Below are positions 33,301 through 45,215 of a stretch of DNA of 64,000 bases, one piece after another. The stretch is from Seriola aureovittata (lineage: Eukaryota; Chordata; Actinopteri; Carangiformes; Carangidae). Numbering within the stretch: position 1 is the stretch's first letter; every line of letters begins with the position of its first letter. Made by a program: the position numbers and the translations under genes. Below the pieces are notes generated by a model that ran no database searches, had not been told where the DNA came from, and saw only the letters and a list, made by a program, of their open reading frames with translations. Location: the NCBI RefSeq assembly GCF_021018895.1, contig NC_079373.1:18241001-18305000 (forward strand), given 5' to 3'.

Positions 33301-36300
33301 TGCCTCATGTCCTCCCAACAATAATCACCTCCTATACCCCTCAATATCTGTCCCCAAACTCCTCTATACCTTCAACTGCTCACACCAACAAGCAGTGTGT
33401 GCCCTGCTAACCTTTATTGTTGTTGTAATGTCGTGTTCAGTGTTGTGTGACAGTATCTTTGTTGTGAGTGCTGTCTTCATATCTGTGCCTTCCCCCATCA
33501 GTGATCTTTCACTTAAGTAGAACAATTTCATTTCAGTCAGTGCACACACTCCCTCCACCATGACTCTTCACATATTGTAGTCTACAGTACAAGAGTAGGC
33601 CATAACAGGGGTCCTCAATCAACACTTCTTTTATTGTTTTTGTCAGATTAATATTATATACATCACACATCTTCATACAAGTTTAAAAATATTGACCAAC
33701 GTGCGCTAGTTTTCTGTTAGAGAACACATTGAAGTTCATTTCTTTTGGAGATGTTTTGGGATCTATGGGGAAAAGTCTTGAGTAAAACTAAGATTGTTAA
33801 TGTTGAGGGTTGTCTGTTCACAGAACCTTATGGCAGAGTGTGTGTTCTGAAAAGTGAAATGCTCTACGAAAGTGAAATATGTGAAATACCTGCTCACACA
33901 AGAATTTGGTATATCAATTTAAAGATTTAAAAAAAAACAAACAAAAAAAAAAAACAACAAAGACTGCAGCTGTTATGTTACTGGAATGATGGTCTGTAAT
34001 ATTGCAGCCAGTATGGTTAGAATGTATCTTTCAGTTTCACCCTGTGTGTTCAGGCTTTTTTTCTTTTATTATACATCCCCACTCTTCACCCTCCTCAATC
34101 TTCACACCATGAGCGCTACAGTCTGTCTGTAATAATTTTCTTTCCTTACTAGATGTGGAAGTGCAGAGAATGAAAAAGGCAGTTGAATCATTGATGGCAG
34201 CCAATGAAGAGAAGGTACATTTGACATGTTGTGATTCGTTTTTTATCGCACCAGGTGCTTCAACTCTCTTCCTGAAAGATTTGCCTCGCTGTGCGTTTTA
34301 ATCATCTTTTTCTTTGCAGGATCGTAAAATTGACGAACTAAAGCAGTCGCTACTACGGTATAAGAAAGTTCAAGACATGGTGATGTCAGTGCAAGGTAAA
34401 AAAGGTGAGACATTGCTTCTGTCATGGTAGATGAATAATATTAATTTAATGTCAGAGATAAAGAAGTATTAAATAAAGTCAGCCTCGAAAACAGGATGTT
34501 TGATTTTGGATGGTTTACATTAACCACATATTGTTTATACTTTATATCATGATTTCCAATTTTCCAAGCAACCAGTGGCCATATTTCAATATAATTGGAA
34601 GTTCACCTTGCAGGGACTTGACGCTACAGATTTTCATTGTTATAGATTTTTTCTATTTGCCTACTTGTTTTTCCTATGGATATATTTGTATTTCTCTGAG
34701 CTGGCTGTTTGCTGCTATATACAACTCTGCTCTTAAGCTTTCTGCAGAAAATTTCTTTGACTTTATTTTTAGACTGTTTAGCTAACCTTTGCCTTTTCTC
34801 GGGTGAGTTGATTAATGCCAAATAAAACAGCTGATTCTTACTTTACATGACAACTTATACATTCTTTTCTGTTATATCTTGTTCATTCTCCACTCAAGAG
34901 AAAACAAAAGATAACGAGTATGCTGAGAATCATGCTGATGTTTGCCTCGCGCTCATGTCAACCAACCCCATGTCTGTGGAACCAGAAAAGCATGAAGTTA
35001 CAGATGTTCTGCAACTGAAAAGGAAGAGCCCAGATGATGTTTGTACAGTATAATATGATCTTGCATTCACAAGTGGGGGGGGGGGGGGGGTTTATTGGAA
35101 GAGCAAATACTAACAGGATACAGCATGACAAAATAAGAATTTAAACAATACAGAAAATGTGGCATATAAAACATAATTTCACAAGCAATTTCACTGTTTC
35201 AAAAATGTAGAATATGAGCTATAAGATATTTAAAGTGTTCATTTCTAAACACATTTTTAGTGATGCTATCTTTTTAATTTATTGCTAATTACTAAGTGGC
35301 TCTAGCTCTTTACCTTTTTGCCCTCAAAGAACTTCAAATCTCATTAACTCTAAAATGGCCAGTAAAACACTAATAGCTCCCTTTAATTTCACACTTTTTA
35401 AATGAGTGTTGAGGGGCTCGTCATCCAATTAATTAAATATAATCTCCTGTCAGTTCACTAAGCACGAGCACCGATTTAGACTGCTGTGTTCTTGAGGCCT
35501 CAGGAGAATATATATGTTAATGTTTTAAGACGGTGCACATTTAAAGCTTTTACGCAGTCTAATTTTGACTCTTTTTTTTCTCATTCTCATCCGTGCTTAG
35601 CTGGACAGTCTCAATGGAGTGGGTGAAGAGCCTTTGGCTACACCAAGCCCTTCGGACCCAGAACAAGTATGTGAGTCCACACCAACAGATGTAGAAAGGT
35701 AAAGTATGAGAAAAGACCTACTCGCATTCATCGCTTTACTCCATGCTAGAGCTCAACCAATGTAGGTTTTTGTTAAAGCAGAGACTAAACATTTTTTACT
35801 CAACTTATATATATATATGATGTGCGCCTACTTATTTCCATGAATGAATATTGATAAATAAAAAGCTCGATGTGTGGCTGATGTGTGGCTGAATCTGACA
35901 GGGACATATTGAGTTAGCTGGGGCAATTAATATGTGCATGTGGTGTTTTAGTTACTAAATAGTTAAATCAGGTTTTAAGAGAATTAGACCCATTATAATG
36001 TCTTAAATACTACAAAACACATTGGTTTTGAAAATTAGTGTTTTGTTCCAGTAAAACAAGGAAAAATGCTTTGACTTAATAGAAGAGACAGGGGTTTAAC
36101 TTTTTACAGTATTATTTTGAATACATACTTGCATAGTCTATGTATTAGTAAATATTTCAACATGTTTATATTAAAATAATGCTGTGATCACAATATTTTG
36201 TCTATACCATTCACATTTACCACTATGTGTTAAGTGCTGCTGTACACTGTCTACACTGTCCATTTACTGCAGTGATACAGAGTGTGAGGAAGTGTGTCTG

Positions 36301-39300
36301 TAGCCCTCTTTACCTTCCACATGAGAACAATGTGTGTAACAGTTCATATCATGTAGCCCCACACTGCTGCTTCTCATGACTGTATGAGACAAGCTTACTA
36401 TCTCAGCTACACTGCCATGAGTGAAGTGTGTATTGTTATGGTTTGTCATTTCAGCAGCCATGATACTACAAAGGCTGGAAGCCAGGACCACCTGGATAGG
36501 AGCGACAGGAGCAATAATGAAAAGGTAAAAAAAAAAGAAGAAGTTATATCTGCGAAAAAAGTTTTTTTCTTTTTTATTCGTGAGATTTGCAAAAAATATA
36601 TGTATATCATTACTTTTCAGAAAAGTATTGTTATGAATAAATATATGTAGACCTTAAGGCTAACCACAACCGCACCTTGTTACATTAGAATGTTCTATTT
36701 TATGAGAATTTCCAGCACAGCATGTGTTAACACTGCTGTATGTGAGAAATGTTTTTTTTTCTTTCAGAATACAAGTGAAGAAATCATTAAGATGAGTGAA
36801 AAGCCACCTTTGTGTCCCTCTGCCACCTTGCCTGCCAACATAGAGGACGACAGCTTTGGCTCGAGAAAGGCTCGTTCATCCTTTGGAAAGGGTTTCTTCA
36901 AGATCCGCGGGGGCAAGAAGACAGCCAGCACTCCTAACCTTGGTAAGAACATACCACATCATTTGGCAGCCAGATAAAGAGTTATGTCTACAAGGTGACT
37001 CAGTCTGTATTTGATGTCATTGTGTGTGACGTTAAGTTAGCTGTGGAACAGACTGGCTGTGCACTACAGTGTGAGATTTTCTTGGAGATTTTTCTTCCAC
37101 TGAGGAACACATTTTATTTTCCCAAGCCACACCCATGGAGTATACTGTATGGACCATAATTTGCAGCCCACACAAACTGGTCCACATTTAATTATGGAAA
37201 TCTGTTTCTGTGCTGTTGTATGCCCTGTGTCCAATGTATGTCTTTTTTGTGTGAACTTTACACATGTATGTCTGTGTTTTTTCCACCTCCACAATCATGT
37301 TGTTTTTTCAATCATAATTTCTGCCCTCTTGTCTTGTTCTTTTTCTGTTGGACCCTGTCGTGTGTTGTGTGTACTTTGTAACACATGAAGATCGCAGCCG
37401 GAGTGCAAGTGCGCCTATGCTAGGTACAGTATAGACCGCAGGTCATTGTAGGGTTGCAGTAGTTCTCCAAATAAAGCCAAGGAATCTACCGAATATATCC
37501 TGTATGACTGTACATCTGTGCCTTTTCTAAACTCATTCATCAGCTGACATCTTTTTATCATCACGTTTCAGTAGCTGCAGTGCTTTAACTACCACACCCT
37601 TTCACACACTTTTTTGCTCAAATGCTGTTTGTGCAACATACAGTCCGTCTGTTGTGTATGTTGATTTGCCTGTGTGCCTGCATGTATTTGTTTACACACT
37701 CTTATTTTTGTTAAAGCCTTCCCCAACCACAAATCTGTGCTCAGATCCAGATTATCAGCTAAAATGGTTTATTTGGATCTTGAATGCCCCCCTCCCTCCC
37801 CCACTAAAAAGATTAAACAAAACAACTAATGAATTTCCTTTTTATCTAATGAAACTATTTTATTCCAGTCTTGGTGAGACATCAGCTGTGTCTGAAGCAT
37901 GTATACTAAAGAGGCTTTTGCTTTTAATGCCCACCACCATGACCCCTCAGTCTGTCTAGGTCTAGGAGTGGTCATGTGTCTGTCTTGAGTGTTTTCTTGC
38001 CCCATGCAGCAGCTGTCTCCAACGATCTGTGTATGTCTCCCACACTGATGCTCATGATGCTGATAATATTCTGGGCATTTGTTTGTACAGCTGAAACGGA
38101 GCGACAGGGCACTGACCATTTGGATCTGGCCGGGCTGCCACAGAGGTCGACTAACAGCGACAGCACCCACACACTCCCTACGACCCCAGAGAGCAGGAAA
38201 AAATCCAAGGGGATAAAGAAACTTTTTGGGAAGTGAGTAGAAAATGACATGAGAATCTTGACTTCTTGATTTTTAGTAACTCTTAAATTAAGTATAAGAT
38301 TAATAGATACAAATGTAATTCTTTCATATTTAGCCAGAAATATGAAAAATGTACAATACTGTGTGTGAGTGTTCAAATGTTTAGACTTGAATGTCATGTT
38401 TTTAAGGTTAAAAAGAAGCCAGTCTACCACATTTAACTTGGATGACAACCTACCGGAGGGGGAGTTCAAGAGGGGTGGAGTGCGAGCCACAGCGGGACCC
38501 AGACTGGGTTGGTCTCGTGACCTACAGCAAGGCAGCAAGTAAGTCTGTGCTTCCAGCCTGATTAATTAGACCGTGGTTTTCTTGTTTTTAATGTGGCATA
38601 CATTGAAATTTAGAGATAATGCAGGATTTTTGACAACGCAATCTTTGTCAAAGATGCATGTAATATATCTTGCAATTTAAACTTGTGTTTGTTTCTTATC
38701 TTTTTGTACTGTTTCAAGGGTGTGTCTACATACCTTTTGAAAGTTTTTGCTTCTCTATTCTATTCTGTTTTATTTCTTAGTGATGTTGATGCCCCCTTTG
38801 CGCGCTGGTCAAAGGATCAGGTGTGTGACTGGCTGCAGGAGCAGGGTCTCGGTCTTTATGTGAACATGGCTCGTGTATGGATCTCCTCTGGACAAACTCT
38901 GCTACAGGCCTCACAACAGGACCTGGAGAGGGTGAGATGAAGCAGAAGAATTTAATAAGTTTACTAAAGCTGGCGGGCAGGCAAAGTCTTCTTGTTGTTG
39001 AACTGTACGGTGTAGTACCCGGGGATGTGTAGTCCTTACTTGTCGTCTTGTGGACGTTTAGGAGCTGGGCATCAAACACCCGCTGCACAGAAAGAAGCTG
39101 CAGCTGGCTCTGCAGGCCCTCGGCTCAGAGGAGGAGGATAATAAGGGAAAGCTGGACTACAACTGGGTGACGAGTGAGTACCAGCTGTCAGTTAACTAAC
39201 TAACTAACTGCTGGTTAGGAAATCTGATGTAGATTTTGTGATTTTTTTCTTTTTCTCTTCATGACACTTTGCTCATTCTTCTTCCTTTCAGGATGGCTGG

Positions 39301-41329
39301 ATGACATCGGTTTACCTCAGTATAAGACTCAGTTTGATGAGGGAAGGGTGGATGGTCGCATGCTGCACTACATGACAGTGGTGAGTGTTGGCAAGAGACA
39401 TGCGCTTCTTCCAGAGACCCTGCGGAAAAGTAAGTCTGACGACTCCAGTGCCATCTCACATTAGGATTACTGCACAGAGAGTCTGAGCTCCAGTGGAGAT
39501 GGCCTGGTCTCAACCTCTGTGATACTTGTGACAAAGCTGAGGCCTCTGGCTCTGTTCAAACTATGATGTCTTTGCAGAGGTTTCTGTGCCAAGGAATCTT
39601 GATTGTTCGCTGCACTCAAATGGCTCCTATGTTATTTAATAATATACTTAGTCACAGCTTCAGCAGAACTTTGTTTATTGTTTGAATTTTACAGTAAGTC
39701 ATTAATGTCTTACTTTGTCCCTCAGGATGACCTGCTTTCTCTGAAGGTGGGAAGTGTCCTGCATCACCTCAGTATCAAGAGAGCTATACAAGTGCTGCGA
39801 CTCAACAACTATGAGCCCAACTGCTTGCGTCGTAGGCCATCTGATGAGGTTTGAGCAACCTGTTCTACTGTTTGACATTTTGTAATGCAAAGCAGTATGT
39901 AAACATACTCTTTATTTGTTAAGTTGTGATGTATTCACCCTTTTTCTGCACTTTGTTGCCATAGAACAACATTACTCCAGCAGAGATTTCCCAGTGGACC
40001 AACCACAGGGTGATGGAGTGGCTGCGGTCTGTGGACCTTGCTGAATACGCTCCCAACCTAAGAGGCAGCGGTGTGCACGGAGGCCTGATGGTGAGAGAGT
40101 CGGATGTTCAGTCTTTCTGGGAAATGCAGACTCTCCCCAAATGTACCTACTCCTAAACATCGCCCCTTTCCTCAGGTTCTGGAGCCACGGTTCAACGTGG
40201 AGACCATGGCGTTGCTGTTGAACATCCCCCCGAACAAGACTCTGTTGCGACGCCACCTTGCCACACATTTCAACCTGCTCATTGGCTCAGAGGCCCAGCA
40301 GCTCAAACAGGAGTGTCTTGAAAACCCAGACTACACTCTGCTTACTGCCACCACCAAGGTCAAGGTAACACACAGTTTACTGATGGATAGATTGTCTATG
40401 TTTCTAAATAGTCCTGCTAGTGCCTGGACTACACAGGAAAGAGAAAATTAAATCTTAATTTAATTACAGACAAAAACAAAAAATTATTTTGAATTAATTG
40501 AAAAGATTTTTGAGCAACATGTACACTGCTCTTTGTATGTCTAAGTGTAGCTATATAAATGTGGCTTTGTCTTCTCTCTCCTCATCCATACCAGCCAAAG
40601 AAACTGTCGTTTGGTAGCTTTGGGAGTCTGAGGAAGAAAAGGCAGGATGAGAACGAAGAATACGTGTGTCCAATGGATGTGGAGATGCCAAAGGGAAGAA
40701 GTTTCCAGAAAGGCTTCGAGCTCCAAATCTACGAGGACGACCTTGACAGGCTAGAACAGGTGATTTTGTGCTTCAAAGAGCACATTGAATAATTTTGTAT
40801 CACTGAAACCATAAGCAGTTATACTGTCGGTATAATTGCATGTAATGTACATCTGAAATTGACGTGCATCATTTGGAAAAATAACTGTAATTTTAAATTT
40901 AATGAGGTTGATCATATTTCTCTATTGTGTGTGCATTTTCACCAGTGTTGCTTGGAGAGTGACTTTTTTCATATTCAGTAGAAGTATCTGGTTTGTATAA
41001 TCTACTGTGAGTCTGAGTTTATTGAGTCTGAGAGCTGCTTCTCTTTCCACAGATGGAGGACTCTGAGGGAACTGTGAGACAGATTGGAGCTTTCTCCGAG
41101 GGTATTCAAAACCTGACGGTAAGAATCAGAAGTCTGATCAGGACACATAGCACATTGTACTCATCAATACCATTCTGTCAATGTATTTAACATTTTGATT
41201 GCAAGGTTAATGTTTTTTTTATAACTGTACTGTGTCTTTTACCAGAGCATGCTGAAAGATGATGAATTCTTTAAAGAGATTTCAAATTCGCCGAATCCCA
41301 GTGTAACAGATGAGGACTCTAACGCATGA
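27223..41329 (+). CDS. ppfibp1: Liprin-beta-1 (PPFIA-binding protein 1)
   Basis: Twenty-seven coding exons join in frame to 998 residues: 27223-27286, 28029-28234, 29281-29370, 29484-29597, 30061-30192, 30978-31070, 31822-31914, 32604-32721, 32917-32961, 34153-34214, 34320-34404, 34899-35038, 35601-35698, 36455-36524, 36768-36942, 37391-37423, 38091-38232, 38407-38538, 38781-38931, 39062-39173, 39292-39380, 39726-39848, 39965-40090, 40176-40364, 40595-40759, 41053-41118, 41246-41329. It starts MMSDASDMLAAALEQMDGII, as in mammals; an in-frame ATG two codons earlier (27217) has weaker context. Coiled coil spans about 90-370, a low-complexity middle follows, then three SAM domains near 632-700, 719-785 and 795-880. 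Liprin-beta dimerises and binds liprin-alpha at adhesion and synaptic scaffolds. The 45-nt (32917) and 33-nt (37391) exons are frame-neutral and likely alternative. The donor after 35038 is weak; ACA|GTATAA at 35047 is an alternative. a/b paralog unknown. Confidence 0.95.
29617..29664 (+). repeat. (TG)24 microsatellite in a ppfibp1 intron
   Basis: Perfect 48-bp TG array 20 nt after the donor at 29598; the intervening bases are also TG-rich. Confidence 0.97.
30263..30310 (+). repeat. (AC)24 microsatellite in the next ppfibp1 intron
   Basis: Perfect 48-bp AC array 70 nt after the donor at 30193; complementary to and the same length as the TG array upstream of the intervening exon. Confidence 0.97.
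32179..32206 (+). other. Perfect 12-bp hairpin with 4-nt loop in a ppfibp1 intron
   Basis: GCTTGATTGAAC, loop TGAT, GTTCAATCAAGC. The arms are exact inverse complements. It lies in the intron between exons 31822-31914 and 32604-32721. Confidence 0.9.
35075..35090 (+). repeat. G16 homopolymer in a ppfibp1 intron
   Basis: Sixteen consecutive Gs 36 nt downstream of the weak donor at 35039. Such runs are rare in this AT-rich window, and their length is prone to sequencing error. Confidence 0.9.
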
Positions 41330-42263
41330 GACTGTCAGCACCACAAGACCTGGTCCTGCTGTGAATGAAACTCTGTGCCAACCCTCTCCACCCGCACACG
41401 AACTTGTCTCAACAAACCCCAAAAATGCTCCCACATTTCTTTTAAGTGCTACATTCAGAAATGAGCCAAAAGTATTATAGTGTCTTTCTTTTATCTGTTC
41501 TAAACAATGGTGTTGTGAAAGCATACAGTCCAGTATCCACTATTACTCCTGAACTTTGTCTCCGTTATTGTTGTCTGATGACAGAGGGAACATTAAGGGC
41601 AACACCACTGCTTGCCTGCCAGCTGGTTTCTGGAGATATTTATGTACTGGCATCTTTCTTTTTATAACAGAACTGAAATGTCAACCAGCACAAGGTGAAC
41701 ATCTAGAATATGCCAATATAGATTTAATATATGTCTTCTAAATTGCCTTTTGACTGTAGAAATTTTGGGAAAAAGAGATGGACTTCATAGAAGTAAAATG
41801 CTGAGCAGATTTCCCCATTTTTAGAAGTTAGTGTAAAGTAATAACTCTGAAACAGCTGCTACGTTTTCTACAGAATTAAACCCTGCTAATTCATTCATTG
41901 ATAATTGTCTTATATTTTATCCTATTCTGAAAACTGAACAGGTTTTGACTCAACAGTAATACTCTGCATGTATTTGCACCAATACATATGACGCAGTACA
42001 AAGCCTAATGAATTTCATTGCATGGTATTGAATCCAACACATCCATATATGAGTTTGTCATTTATTTTATATTATTTGAAGCATAAATTGATTTTAATGG
42101 AAATCTGTTGGCTTACACAGAGTTATTTTTGGAAAAGTGTTGTGGCATATTCACATCTGTGAGATAAGATAATGTGTCAAAGTAATAATGTTGTAATGCA
42201 GCCCTCGACCATACCTAAGAAGATGGTGTTTTCTTTTTTAACGTTTATCCGGTTATTAAGTTC

Positions 42264-42269
42264 AATAAA
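42264..42269 (+). other. ppfibp1: Polyadenylation signal of ppfibp1
   Basis: AATAAA about 935 bp after the stop, in TTCAATAAAATAAG context; the intervening sequence has no other equally placed candidate that I noticed. Confidence 0.55.
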
Positions 42270-43079
42270 ATAAGTTAAATCAATCGGGTGTTTCCTCAAA
42301 TATCAAGTCTTTAACACATGATGAGAGCAACGAGAATCATGAGAAAGTTGCTCATTTCACTGATGAATGATGAAAAGCAAACTACATGTGTCCTAAAAAC
42401 ATGGTCATCAAATAATTAAGCAGCCTGTATAAGTCTGAATTTTTCACTACATTGAATACAGGTATTATATCAATTGCACTCTTCTGTATTTATATCATAG
42501 CTCAACTCTGATCTTTATGACCAGTTGTTTGGAGAATTCTGCATTGAGCAAACTGAAGGACATGGGCAGTATGTTAGGAGCCGGAAGAGGACAGAATAAT
42601 CAAGCACCACATTACAAACAACCCAGAGGTAACTACACTGTAATAAAGATTTTAGGTTTCAAAGCTTAATTATTAGACAAAAAAAAATTAAATCGTGTCT
42701 TTGAGTGTCCAGAAGCTTTGAACAGCTTTTATTTAGGGTTGTGTCGTTTTCCCCACTTTATGCAATCATTTATGTGATGCTGAAATTTAGAAATTGGTGG
42801 CACTGCATTTTCAAAAATTTGCTCTGCCTTTTGATTTTCCAATATAACATCAATTGCAAAAGTAAAAGGTTTTTTTTGCATTGTTTGATCAAACTAAGAA
42901 TCTTTGTAGAAATGTGGTTCACTTGTAGTTTTTGAAGTGGCAGTTCAGGGTTTTCTTGACTGAGAAGCAAAAGAAGAGGTGAAGAACACTTAAGAGCAGT
43001 CTCAAGTTATGACGTGCGCTTTGATAAAGGAAAAGCTGCCTTCAATCTACTTTTCACAGAATTTAGTTTCTTGTTGAAT

Positions 43080-43545
43080 TCGTCTCTGCACAGTTTTAAT
43101 CATTTTGAATATCAAGGGAATCCCTTCCAAATTTGGCACAAATGTCCATTTGCACTTCGATTTCGGTGATCCAAGGTGAAGTTCACTGTGACCTTGCAAA
43201 ACACTTTTTTGGCTTCTTGAATGTGACATTCCCCTCTTGAGGGAATTTCTTCAGATTAAGTACAAACATTCACTGTGGCCTCAAAAAACATGTTTTTGGC
43301 CATAACTCACAAATTCATACGCTTATTATGACACAATTTAACACAAAAAAGGATAACAGGATGAAGTGATAATGTTTTGTATCAAAATGGTCAAAGCTCA
43401 ACTTCACTGTTACATCATAGTGTTGTACAAAAACATTTCTGACCATTATTCAACGCTAACTCAGGAAGGGGAGATTGTGACCGTATTTCCTGCAACTTGG
43501 CTGGTTGGCAGAGGCACACAATTGCAAGGTGGTTATTCAGGTTAC
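43080..43545. repeat. Dispersed teleost repeat with 'TTGGCACAAATGTCCATTTG ... GGCAGAGGCACACAATTGC'
   Basis: The order of landmarks (CCAAATTTGGCACAAATGTC, AAGGTGAAGTTCACTGTGAC, TTTTTGGCCATAACTCA, CATACGCTTATTATGACAC, GGTTGGCAGAGGCACACAAT) is one I recognise from a very frequent interspersed repeat in percomorph genomes. Class is uncertain; no terminal repeats were identified. Confidence 0.6.
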
Positions 43546-44027
43546 TTCATGAATTGTGATATCAACATTTATTTGATTAAAAATGACATTTTTGTGTGAG
43601 AGAGTTCATATTTCATAATGCCCTCCCACTCCCCCTTCTCTTTTATTTTATTGTTTCTTTTCATGGCACATTCTTCTCTCTCTTTTTTCTTGTTTTCTCA
43701 TCTGTTCGGTCTCTTCTTTTATCATGTCTTCTCTTCTCCTCTTTCAAACAAAAAGGCAGACAAGGGGGAATAATAGTCTTCAGAGAGTAATGGTGAATAG
43801 ATGGATTATCATTTAGATAGTATAAAAATAAACTGATATTTACCTTTATGACTGAAAAGGTTCAATCTTAATATTACCTTCCTGCCTCCGCTCCTCTTTT
43901 TAATGTCTTTTTTTCTCATCTCTTCATGTCTCTCTTCTTTAATTTTTGCTCCTCTCCTCTCCTTTCTAAAAACAAATGGCAGGATTAATATTTTAAAACT
44001 CTAATTTCACAATGCTTTAATCTAATG

Positions 44028-44190
44028 CAATTAAGCAATTCAAAGGCATTCAAAGAAATCCAAATAAATTCACCTCAAAGCAATTCAATTCCAATTAATT
44101 CAAATAAGTTCAAAGCAATTCAGATAAATTCAACTCAAATTAATTCAAAGAAATTCAGTTCACATTAATTCAAATCAATGAATAAAACCG
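44028..44190. repeat. Degenerate AATTCAAA tandem repeat
   Basis: About 160 bp built of variants of AATTCAAA/AATTCAAT/ATTAATTCAA with a spacing near 10 bp. It is strongly purine/pyrimidine patterned (C present, G scarce on the plus strand) and decays at both ends. Confidence 0.75.
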
Positions 44191-44259
44191 AATTCTAATT
44201 CAGGATGAGGATCAAAAGCAGTTACCAGAAGACTTACCTTCAGGTTCAGCAGATCTATT

Positions 44260-44274
44260 GCGCCACCTGCTGTC
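44260..44274 (-). promoter_or_regulatory. CTCF-like site between ppfibp1 and endou
   Basis: GCGCCACCTGCTGTC fits the reverse of the CTCF core at most positions. It lies in the GC-rich patch between two genes. Motif match only. Confidence 0.25.
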
Positions 44275-45215
44275 AAACAGTTCGCTCCTCTTCCTCAAAA
44301 GCCTCAAGTTCTTCACCTACATTGGCTCAGGGCCACAACCAAACAGCCCAGGCTCACTGCCCGAGGCTGGCGCTGGGACCTGACGGAGGGGGCGCACTGG
44401 TTTAGCATTGCTCCATCTGAAGGAAACAAATACCATCTTTAGATCACATAAACAAATTATTAACTATTTTACCACAATATCTTTATGGAAAATCATCACA
44501 TTAAAAGTAGCACAATGCAAAAATACCCTGAATAAAACTCTAAGAATATGAGTCATACATTAAATTGCATTAAGCACAAAGTGCATGAATATCTGCAGTA
44601 AATACAAATAAATGTCATTATTACATACAGTTTGAGCACTAACTAAGTTTAAGTGTACAGAATAAAGTTTATTATAACATTACTGAAAACGTGCCAATGG
44701 CAAACTAATACGATTCACTCAGAATCTACTTGTGAGAACTGATTAAAATGACCTTTCATTTTGTCATATATTGTTTGACACAACAGAACCAGATTTGACT
44801 GAGACATGAGTTTGGCTAAATAACAGCAACTACTGTGGCTCTCAAGTGAAATCTGCACTTGTGTTAAATGTTTTACAAACCATGTTTTCTATGTGGAACC
44901 TGTGTGAAAAGTACAGGGAACTATGTAAATACCAAATGAATGCATTTGAAGCTCAGATCACTCCTTTACTGCTTTTGCAGAAATTCATCAAATCAATGGA
45001 GAGAATCTTCCCTGAGACAAAGCGCCCTCTGGTGTCTATACAATTTAAATGTGTGGACCTCAGAGCTAAAGGAGTTCATACTTGTCCTGATTTGCCCATG
45101 CGCAGTTAATGGACGTGGTCTCGGTGCCTCGTGGAGACTGGACCTATAGCAGAACAGACAAGTGAGTACTCTGCTGTAGTCTGAGCTGAAGGAGTGGAAG
45201 CTTGCAAGAAGAATC

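Larger units (their letters stand above)
42270..45215. other. Intergenic region between ppfibp1 and endou
   Basis: No gene is supported. It holds a copy of a dispersed repeat (43080-43545), a run of AATTCAAA-like repeats (44028-44190), a GC-richer island with a CTCF-like site (44260-44274), and the endou promoter/5' UTR toward 45150-45215. The short ORFs at 44205-44405 and 44846-45109 have no motif, splice or codon support. Confidence 0.55.

Noticed and set aside
37972..38538. 188-codon minus-strand ORF
   Set aside because: It runs across ppfibp1 exons 38091-38232 and 38407-38538 and their intron, has no recognisable motif, and no minus-strand promoter or splice evidence.
44028..44190. AATTCAAA repeats as a CRISPR-like array
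   Set aside because: Units are short and degenerate with no unique spacers, and this is a vertebrate genome.
44205..44405. 66-codon plus-strand ORF and a possible minus-strand donor in the GC-rich intergenic patch
   Set aside because: Serine-rich content without motif; the possible minus-strand exon meets stop codons when read. I treat it as noncoding.
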